The notes under the pieces: generated by a model
Told to the model about the DNA's origin: nothing
What the model saw: only the letters and a program-made list of their open reading frames with translations
The model's database searches: none
Part shown: positions 39,150-44,418 of the stretch, one piece after another
Layout: each line of letters begins with the position of its first letter
Numbering within the stretch: position 1 is the first letter of the stretch
DNA from: a virus
Direction: 5' to 3' (one strand)
IMG/VR virus record: IMGVR_UViG_3300012920_000077
Span: 1-44,418 of that record
Length of the DNA: 44,418 nucleotides
Program-made: the position numbers and the translations under genes

Positions 39150-40520
39150 TTAGTCGAGAATGTTGTCTACTCTGAAAATTCTGTAGTACTGGTTAGCACG
39201 CGCAGTATTACCGAAGTCGATATTATCTCTTGGAGTTGCAGTAACAAATGGGTTAACTTGCATTCCGTAACGAGTTTTGAAACCAATTCTTGGCTGGAAT
39301 GTATCCTCACCAACTGCTCTGACCATTGTTAATGGTACATATGGGCAGTAGAAAAGACCAGCGTCATATGGGTTGGTTCCCTTATATCCTACAACCATGT
39401 AATCATGGGATGCATATGGATCAATATAGATTCTCATACGACCGTTGATTGTACCAGCAAAAGTATTACCAGTGTCATCAACTTGTAAATTTGTTGACAT
39501 TTGAGGAGTATAATCCATCATGCCAGAAGCTGCAAGAGCAGAAGCTACATCTGAAGAACATATTGCGATGTTACCTTTTCCTCTACGAGTTTCTTTAGCA
39601 ATTGTGTTAGACTCTCTTTCCATCTGAAGAATAAGTCCTTTAAACTTCTCAACTGACCATCTACCATCAGCATCACTTGATAAATCAAAAATACCTTTAG
39701 TAGTTATGTTAGCTTGTAAAGAACCAATCTTAGCTTGACCATTAATTGTTCTCACAACTTCTCTGTTGATCTCAGCTAAAATTTCTGTTGATAGAATATT
39801 TGCTAACTCAGTCTCAGCGTCAAGACCATGAATTGCTTTCAAGTCTTGTGCTAATTCTAAGCTGTATTCTGCTTTAAGAGCTCTTGACTTAGCAGTAACT
39901 GTTGCTTTATCAATTGTGAAACCCATTTCAGCAAAATTTTCTGAACCTGATGAACCAAGTGCCTCAGCTTCTGCAGTTGAGTATGGATCAATTAGTCCAG
40001 CTGGATTAACAGCTGAGTCAGCAATTGTGCCACTACTATTACCATCGGCGTGACCTTCTAAACCAGATGTTCCACCTTCTGTTTGGTTTGAAGCTGTAGC
40101 TGAATCACCTGAATAATTTGTAAGTGCTTCATTAAATAGCGCTTCAGTACCTGCACCACTGTTATCATTAGCATTGGCGCCGGCTTTAGTTGTTTTATAT
40201 CTTGACTTCATCGCGAAGATTAAGCCAGTTGGACCTGACATTGGCTGAACACCACAAATGTCATAAGCCATAAGGTTTGGCATTGCTCTTCTTACAAGTG
40301 CAATTAGAACTGGGTTCCAATTTGCAACTGATGAAGTAGAGTTTGCTGGAGCTGCCTCATGAAGCATTCCTTCTTCTTTAAGAGCAATCTCCTGGTTTTC
40401 TAGAACAGCTGCTGTTACAGCTTTTCTGTGACTGTCTTTAATAGTACCCGCAGCCTCTTCATTTAGAACTGGGGCCCATTTCTCGACAAGTTTATCATAA
40501 GAAACTACATTTTGTGTCAT
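39150..40520 (-). CDS. 23: Major capsid protein gp23
   Basis: A 456-residue precursor. 'NWNPVLIALVRRAMPNLMAYDICGVQPMSGPTGLIFAMKSRY' is the T4-like gp23 signature, and 'FQPRIGFKTRYGMQVNPF' its C-terminal end. The N-terminal propeptide should be removed by gp21 after E55 in 'MLHEAAPAN', which fits the (I/L)xE rule. AAAGGAGT precedes the ATG. A strong terminator follows. Confidence 0.97.
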   Translation of the reverse strand: MTQNVVSYDKLVEKWAPVLNEEAAGTIKDSHRKAVTAAVLENQEIALKEEGMLHEAAPANSTSSVANWNPVLIALVRRAMPNLMAYDICGVQPMSGPTGLIFAMKSRYKTTKAGANANDNSGAGTEALFNEALTNYSGDSATASNQTEGGTSGLEGHADGNSSGTIADSAVNPAGLIDPYSTAEAEALGSSGSENFAEMGFTIDKATVTAKSRALKAEYSLELAQDLKAIHGLDAETELANILSTEILAEINREVVRTINGQAKIGSLQANITTKGIFDLSSDADGRWSVEKFKGLILQMERESNTIAKETRRGKGNIAICSSDVASALAASGMMDYTPQMSTNLQVDDTGNTFAGTINGRMRIYIDPYASHDYMVVGYKGTNPYDAGLFYCPYVPLTMVRAVGEDTFQPRIGFKTRYGMQVNPFVTATPRDNIDFGNTARANQYYRIFRVDNILD

Positions 40521-40534
40521 TTCTCTGGACTCCT

Positions 40535-41614
40535 TTAATTTTTAATTTGGGTTTTGAGGGCTGAAATATACTGAGCCATTGAACCACTTACCTCTACGGT
40601 ATCACCGTCTTCTTCTTGTGATTCAAGATCTAAGGCATCAGCAGATGCAGTCTTTTTGTTAAAATAAGATTCTTTAACTGTGAGTACTTTTTTAATAAAA
40701 GTTTCTTCGTCATCAAAATCTACGTCTTCAACTAAAGACTTTAATTTGTCTATCTGAGATTCAGCAAGATCGCGTGATGCTTCATTGATAATAGCATCTC
40801 GTTTTAAATGCTCAAGCTCTTCAGACATTTCAATAGCCTTTGCTGTGGCATCGTTGAGCTTTACTTCAAGCTCATCACATGTTTCAGCTAATTCGTCAAC
40901 CAGGTCAGTCTTTGAATCCGGAACATCTATATAAGACTCTGCGAATAGATCTTTCATTCCATTCATAAATGTCTCAGCAATTTCCGTACGCAAGCCTGTT
41001 TGGATAGCGACTTTATTATCTTCCATCCACTGTTCGACTACGTAATTGAGGTAGCTATCTACTTTTTCAACAATTCCCTCTTTGGTAGAATTAATTTCTG
41101 CCTCGAGTTCCTCGTTATATTTTTCTTCTAAGCGATTTATCTCATCAGTTAGTTTTGACTTAATAGCAGCTTCGAAAATGACACCAGCTTTATCTTTGAA
41201 CTCTTCACTTAATGTTGCTTCATCAGCAATTAAAGCGTTTAGATCATCAGAAAAGTCAGTTTGATAGTTAAGATCAACTTGATCGTCAACTACTTCACCA
41301 TCTTCGTCAGCACTTTCAGACATCAACTTCCTAAGAGCGACAGCAAGATCTTCCTTCTTCATGGCAGCCATATGATTATATGCTTGATTAATCATACCAG
41401 CTTTAGTGCCAGGCATTTTAGCAGGAGCATCTTTTACAGTCTTATCGCCTTTACGCTTTTTAGCACTCTTACCAGCATTCTCTGCACTATCTACAGATGC
41501 AACTGATTGAGCTTCAGCGTTTTTAGGATCGTGAGCCTCTTCCACAACTTCGTCCTCAACTTCGTCGTGGAGTTCAACTTCCTGATCTTCTTCGATTTGA
41601 TTTTCATCAGTCAT
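40535..41614 (-). CDS. 22: Prohead core scaffold gp22
   Basis: A 359-residue acidic, almost wholly helical protein: acidic N terminus, a basic patch at ~52-75 ('KSAKKRKGDKTVKDAPAK') and long coiled coils from ~130 on. Order 21-22-23 and composition match the T4 scaffold, which is cut by gp21 during maturation. The ATG has AGGGAG upstream. Confidence 0.92.
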   Translation of the reverse strand: MTDENQIEEDQEVELHDEVEDEVVEEAHDPKNAEAQSVASVDSAENAGKSAKKRKGDKTVKDAPAKMPGTKAGMINQAYNHMAAMKKEDLAVALRKLMSESADEDGEVVDDQVDLNYQTDFSDDLNALIADEATLSEEFKDKAGVIFEAAIKSKLTDEINRLEEKYNEELEAEINSTKEGIVEKVDSYLNYVVEQWMEDNKVAIQTGLRTEIAETFMNGMKDLFAESYIDVPDSKTDLVDELAETCDELEVKLNDATAKAIEMSEELEHLKRDAIINEASRDLAESQIDKLKSLVEDVDFDDEETFIKKVLTVKESYFNKKTASADALDLESQEEDGDTVEVSGSMAQYISALKTQIKN

Positions 41615-41626
41615 TATTGACTCCCT

Positions 41627-42286
41627 TTATATTTTATTTTTGAGTAACGAGAGGAAATTTTTAAACTCACGAACTTCTGTCTCATATAGATTAGCTCGCG
41701 GAGCCTTTTTAATTTCAGTCTCCATTTGTTCAATAGTTTGTGCCTCGATAATACCGTTATTCCAAATCCATTCAACACCTTCCATAACTCCATTAACAAA
41801 AGCGCTTGGTGCAGATGGATCTTGTACAATATCTACGGCGTTCAGCATAAAGTCGGGTTTAACGACCATTGCATCTTTATCGCGTTGCAAACTCCCCATA
41901 CCACGAGTCGAAACACCCAGTTTGACACCACCATCTAGGAGACCTTCAACAATCTTACCCATAGGAGTGTTCAAAATGGTTGCTTTACCCACAACATCAT
42001 TTCCCTTCCAATTAAGAGAATCAATCTTGTGAGAAACCTTGTCTAAATTAACGGTCGGACCTTCAGGATGATTTAATTCCCCAACTGCGCGTCCTTTAGA
42101 AACTTGCTCTTCTGTATATTTGTTAACAGCAGATTCCATTACGCCGCGTGGATATATACGACCGTTTCGATTCTTACTTTCTGCTTGCATAAACACACCT
42201 TCAATAGAATATTTTTTGGAGCCATCTTTCTTAGCTTCAGTTAACACTTCTAAATTTTGATCTGTGTATTCTGCAATCAGTTTCAT
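41627..42286 (-). CDS. 21: Prohead core protease gp21
   Basis: A 219-residue serine protease that cleaves head proteins after (I/L)xE. 'YSIEGVFMQAESKNRNGRIYPRGVM' is the family N terminus; the candidate catalytic His is H73 in 'ELNHPEG' and Ser S126 in 'GVSTRGMGSL'. AAAGGATA precedes the ATG. It ends just before gp22. Confidence 0.96.
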   Translation of the reverse strand: MKLIAEYTDQNLEVLTEAKKDGSKKYSIEGVFMQAESKNRNGRIYPRGVMESAVNKYTEEQVSKGRAVGELNHPEGPTVNLDKVSHKIDSLNWKGNDVVGKATILNTPMGKIVEGLLDGGVKLGVSTRGMGSLQRDKDAMVVKPDFMLNAVDIVQDPSAPSAFVNGVMEGVEWIWNNGIIEAQTIEQMETEIKKAPRANLYETEVREFKNFLSLLKNKI

Positions 42287-42290
42287 ATTT

Positions 42291-42563
42291 TTATCCTTTC
42301 GGATATGTTATTTGTGTTAATTTAACAGCTGCATTAGCTGCAAACATTTTATCTGTTTGACCTTTTTTAATAAATACTGTTTCACCACCTGCAATTGTCA
42401 TTGATGCACTATCTGTATTTCCAGCAGCAAACATTGTTAATAAGTAAGCAGTAGCAGCTGAATTAACTACTCTTATATTTCTACCATCACTAACAGTGGT
42501 AGCTGTTATATTAGTAGTAGGTGCAGAAATCTCAGTTGTTAATGGTTTGTAAACATTTGACAT
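42291..42563 (-). CDS. Small Thr/Ala-rich head-cluster protein
   Basis: A 90-residue beta-rich protein ('TTVSDGRNIRVVNSAATAYLLTMFAAGNTDSASMTIAGGETVFIKKGQTDKMF'), 4 bases upstream of gp21. The composition and location suggest a structural or decoration protein. Not recognised. Confidence 0.7.
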   Translation of the reverse strand: MSNVYKPLTTEISAPTTNITATTVSDGRNIRVVNSAATAYLLTMFAAGNTDSASMTIAGGETVFIKKGQTDKMFAANAAVKLTQITYPKG

Positions 42564-42565
42564 AA

Positions 42566-42787
42566 TTAGTACAACTTTCCTTTAAATTGTTTTATAAATT
42601 CTGTAGCAGCTTTTTCAGCCTCTTTTTGTGAACGATAACGATCTAATCTATCACCATCAACAAAAGCTACAAATGCATTACCTTCTTTATAAACCTCAAT
42701 TTTTATTCTACCAACCTTTTTACTTACTATTGCTTTCCCTGTTGGCTTTCTACCAGTCAGTTCTCTTATCTGTGTAAAGGTCTTCAT
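42566..42787 (-). CDS. Late basic protein with capsid-targeting-like N terminus
   Basis: A 73-residue protein starting MKTFTQIRELTGRKP, close in pattern to T4 capsid-targeting peptides (MKTYQEFIAE), with I-R-E as a gp21-type cut site. The rest is basic ('IVSKKVGRIKIEVYKEG'). It sits between the gp67-like gene and gp21, the place of gene 68 in T4, and has its own late promoter. It is probably a prohead core or internal head protein. Confidence 0.65.
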   Translation of the reverse strand: MKTFTQIRELTGRKPTGKAIVSKKVGRIKIEVYKEGNAFVAFVDGDRLDRYRSQKEAEKAATEFIKQFKGKLY

Positions 42788-42805
42788 TTTTGTATTACTC
42801 TGGTT

Positions 42806-42813
42806 TATTTATA
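42806..42813 (-). promoter_or_regulatory. T4-type late promoter
   Basis: Perfect TATAAATA on the minus strand, 18 bases before the ATG at 42787. It should also feed gp21-gp22-gp23. Confidence 0.7.
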
Positions 42814-42876
42814 ATTTTATCGTTTTCTAGTTAATCTAAATTTTCTAGGCAAGATATAGGAATTTTTTCTTGTTTA

Positions 42877-43218
42877 TTATTTTTCAACAGATTCATCGTC
42901 TTCGTCACCCATCGGCTCTTCCACATCTTGACCGGGCTCTTGTATTTCTTCTGTCCCGTCGTCTTCCTCATCATAGGAATCTTCGGTTTTGGAAACTTCC
43001 TCTTCTTTTTCATCTTCGAGATCCAATTCCATTTGTTCTTCATCTGGATCTTCTTCAGGTTCTTCTCCATTATAAATTTGTCCAGATAGTTTAATTTTTT
43101 CTTGATCTAAAACATCAGATATTTTTATATTTAATATTTCTCCAAAAACATCATTTGCTTTATTAAAATCTTGATCTAATGCATGTTGAATTAGATCTTT
43201 TGTCAATGATTCACTCAT
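42877..43218 (-). CDS. 67: gp67-like acidic prohead core protein
   Basis: A 113-residue protein: 'DLIQHALDQDFNKANDVFGEILNIKISDVLDQEKIKLSGQIYN' is typical of prohead core proteins of marine T4-like phages, followed by an extremely acidic tail (residues 52-113). T4 gp67 is likewise a short acidic core protein upstream of 21-22-23. AAAGGAG precedes the ATG. Confidence 0.65.
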   Translation of the reverse strand: MSESLTKDLIQHALDQDFNKANDVFGEILNIKISDVLDQEKIKLSGQIYNGEEPEEDPDEEQMELDLEDEKEEEVSKTEDSYDEEDDGTEEIQEPGQDVEEPMGDEDDESVEK

Positions 43219-43237
43219 TATTTTCTCCTTTTATATT

Positions 43238-43276
43238 TTATCCATATATTAAATCTCTTGCTCTTGTCTCTGTCAT
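43238..43276 (-). other. 12-codon mini-ORF repeating a neighbour's start
   Basis: ATG 43276 opens MTETRARDLIYG and stops. It repeats the N terminus of the gene at 43572 (MAETRAR), so it may be a duplication remnant or a leader peptide. No strong ribosome site. Confidence 0.35.
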
Positions 43277-43281
43277 ATTAA

Positions 43282-43572
43282 TTAGTCATCTTCATTATAG
43301 TTAAAAGCAAATATCGGAACTTTATACCATCCGCCATAGTCGGTCTCATTGTTTCCTACCCAGATGTATAGTGAATCCCAACCAAAATTTCCATCTTTAT
43401 CTTTAAATACAAAACCAAGATCTCCGACTGTGTTGCCACTAGTAGGAAGATCCGTGATGGCCGTGTACACTGTCACAGCACTGACGTCGAGCGTACCGGT
43501 AGGAGTTATAGTGTTAGCTGCAACTGCCTTTGATGCTCTCCTTGCTATCTTTCTTGCTCTTGTCTCTGCCAT
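43282..43572 (-). CDS. Small structural (tail-fibre-associated) protein
   Basis: A 96-residue protein: basic N terminus (MAETRARKIARRASKAV), then a beta-rich domain ('TDLPTSGNTVGDLGFVFKDKDGNFGWDSLYIWVGN') of a kind seen in marine phage tail-fibre regions. It follows the LamG-repeat gene by 9 bases. Confidence 0.65.
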   Translation of the reverse strand: MAETRARKIARRASKAVAANTITPTGTLDVSAVTVYTAITDLPTSGNTVGDLGFVFKDKDGNFGWDSLYIWVGNNETDYGGWYKVPIFAFNYNEDD

Positions 43573-43581
43573 TTTATCTAT

Positions 43582-44418
43582 TTATCCCGTTATAGCTGCA
43601 CTTGGTGGAGTAAAGTCTTTGGTGTATATTGCTTGACCTTTTATAAGTCTAAAGTTTGATATATATCCTTGAAATCCCCCACTAGTTCCGGTAAATATTC
43701 CTAATGAAGGTCTCAGAGTAGTCCTACCGTTAGCGTTGATGCTATTAGTATATGTTGTGGTGCTATCTATTGATCCATCTACAAAAGTTGCTAGATTACC
43801 AGAAGAGCTACCATTTCTAACAACTGCAACGTGATGCCACGTACTATTAGCTACATTTTGTGTGTTACTTCCATAACTCAATGTGGAACCTGCATAAAGA
43901 TATATTGTTCCATTAGTATCATTCAATAAAATCTGAAAATTGTCATCAACATTTCCACTGTTACGATCCATTATGAGTATCCTTTGGTTTTTTGCATTGT
44001 GTACAGCATAACCGCTTGCAAAGATCCAAAATTCAATCGTAAAATCACCATCAAGTAGAAAATCAGCATGTGCATCTATATTAAAGTAATCAGATGTACC
44101 ACTAGCTCTTTCAAAGTAAAGTGATGACATGCCACCAATAGGAGCAAATGTACTGATTGCTATACCGTTGTTATATATTGTGTGTCCGGTATCAGAACCA
44201 TCAGTAAGACGGTTAACATCACCACCAGCATAAGTAGAAGTATGTCCAGCTAACAGTTTTACATTTCCTCCACTGTTTCCAATAGTAATTCCATCTTGAA
44301 ATGATGTTGTAGTAGTTAATGTTTCTTTCTTAGGAACAAATGGATAACGTGATTGTCTAGTATATCTAAAATCCGAAAACCTTCCATCTAGTGTGAAAGA
44401 AGTAGAATAATATCCTCC
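43582..44418 (-). CDS. LamG-domain (ConA-like lectin) virion protein, 5' end outside window
   Basis: The frame is open from the right edge to the stop at 43582 (278 codons), so an internal ATG at 44130 is not the start. The last ~180 residues form a LamG/ConA-like domain: 'YFERASGTSDYFNIDAHADFLLDGDFTIEFWIFAS', 'WHHVAVVRNGSSSGNLATFVDG' and 'GFQGYISNFRLIKGQAIYTKDFTPP'. The same closing pattern occurs near the window edge ('GRFSDFRYTRQSRYPFVPKKE'), so an earlier LamG copy precedes it. Probably a tail-fibre or adhesin binding cell-surface glycans. Confidence 0.8.
   Translation of the reverse strand, partial: GGYYSTSFTLDGRFSDFRYTRQSRYPFVPKKETLTTTTSFQDGITIGNSGGNVKLLAGHTSTYAGGDVNRLTDGSDTGHTIYNNGIAISTFAPIGGMSSLYFERASGTSDYFNIDAHADFLLDGDFTIEFWIFASGYAVHNAKNQRILIMDRNSGNVDDNFQILLNDTNGTIYLYAGSTLSYGSNTQNVANSTWHHVAVVRNGSSSGNLATFVDGSIDSTTTYTNSINANGRTTLRPSLGIFTGTSGGFQGYISNFRLIKGQAIYTKDFTPPSAAITG

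Noticed and set aside
41614-42032. Frames on both strands inside gp21 (71 and 130 codons)
   Set aside because: Shadows of the gp21 coding sequence, which has clear protease motifs; no ribosome sites.
42831-43094. Frames inside the acidic gp67-like gene
   Set aside because: Lys-rich and hydrophobic translations come from reading the acidic repeats out of frame.
43579-43586. GATAAATA as a late promoter for 43282-43572
   Set aside because: One mismatch and only 6 bases from the ATG; too weak to list as a feature.
1-44418. CRISPR arrays, insertion sequences, integrase or tRNA genes
   Set aside because: No regularly spaced repeats, transposase or integrase motifs, or cloverleaf sequences were found by eye on either strand.

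Overview
The window is part of the genome of a T4-like (Tevenvirinae-type) marine myovirus. This follows from a near-complete set of T4 core proteins: DNA polymerase gp43, clamp gp45, clamp loader gp44/gp62, helicase gp41, UvsX, UvsY, UvsW, gp46/gp47, RegA, late sigma factor gp55, prohead protease gp21, scaffold gp22 and major capsid gp23. The accessory set (hsp20, an IscA/HesB protein, MazG, ThyX, a carbamoyltransferase, folE-queD-queE) is the kind known from T4-like phages of marine bacteria. The DNA is very AT-rich, and a circularly permuted (two-piece) tmRNA gene of the alphaproteobacterial kind is present. Together these suggest an alphaproteobacterial host, most simply a SAR11 (Pelagibacter) relative. 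The host is an inference.

Layout. 1-2.8 kb (minus): a PiT-like permease running off the left edge, small proteins and a DUF932 protein. 2.9-6.2 kb (plus): a late-promoter operon with a 2OG-Fe(II) oxygenase-like protein, a TctA-like permease and an ATP-grasp enzyme. 6.2-7.6 kb (minus): a TctC-like periplasmic binding protein and two small membrane-anchored proteins. 7.6-7.9 kb (minus): the permuted tmRNA. 8.0-9.05 kb (plus): three small late genes. 9.0-23 kb (minus): a SleB-type hydrolase, an ArdC-like domain, ThyX, a zinc-finger protein, a methyltransferase, a carbamoyltransferase, gp41, UvsX, dUTPase/dCTP deaminase, a TGT/DpdA-like protein, a T-fold protein, MazG and folE-queD-PRTase-queE. 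22-35 kb (minus): the replication and transcription block (PrimPol-like protein, gp43, IscA, lysozyme, Hsp20, RegA, gp62, gp44, gp45, gp46, gp47, gp55). 34.8-38.9 kb (minus): an ATP-grasp-like protein, an Sm-like protein, UvsW, UvsY, a tail-tube-like protein and small proteins. 39-44.4 kb (minus): the head cluster gp23, gp22, gp21, small head proteins and a gp67-like protein, then tail-fibre-like LamG proteins running off the right edge.

Regulation can be read directly. Host-like promoters (TTKACY, 17 bp, TATAAT or GATAGT) precede early blocks (gp43, gp44, gp55, hsp20, tctC and others). T4-type late boxes (TATAAATA), the sites expected for gp55, precede the tmRNA, the two plus-strand operons, the lysozyme block and two proteins whose N termini look like T4 capsid-targeting peptides. 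Genes are packed with 1-20 nt overlaps, often TAATG or ATGA. No intergenic stretch over 300 bases lacks a feature: the only long one (7603-8008) holds the tmRNA and two promoters.

The most interesting content is the phage-borne split tmRNA, the tripartite-tricarboxylate-type transporter pair (TctA and TctC) beside a PiT-like permease, the 7-deazaguanine pathway with a candidate base-exchange enzyme, and candidate head-packaged proteins.
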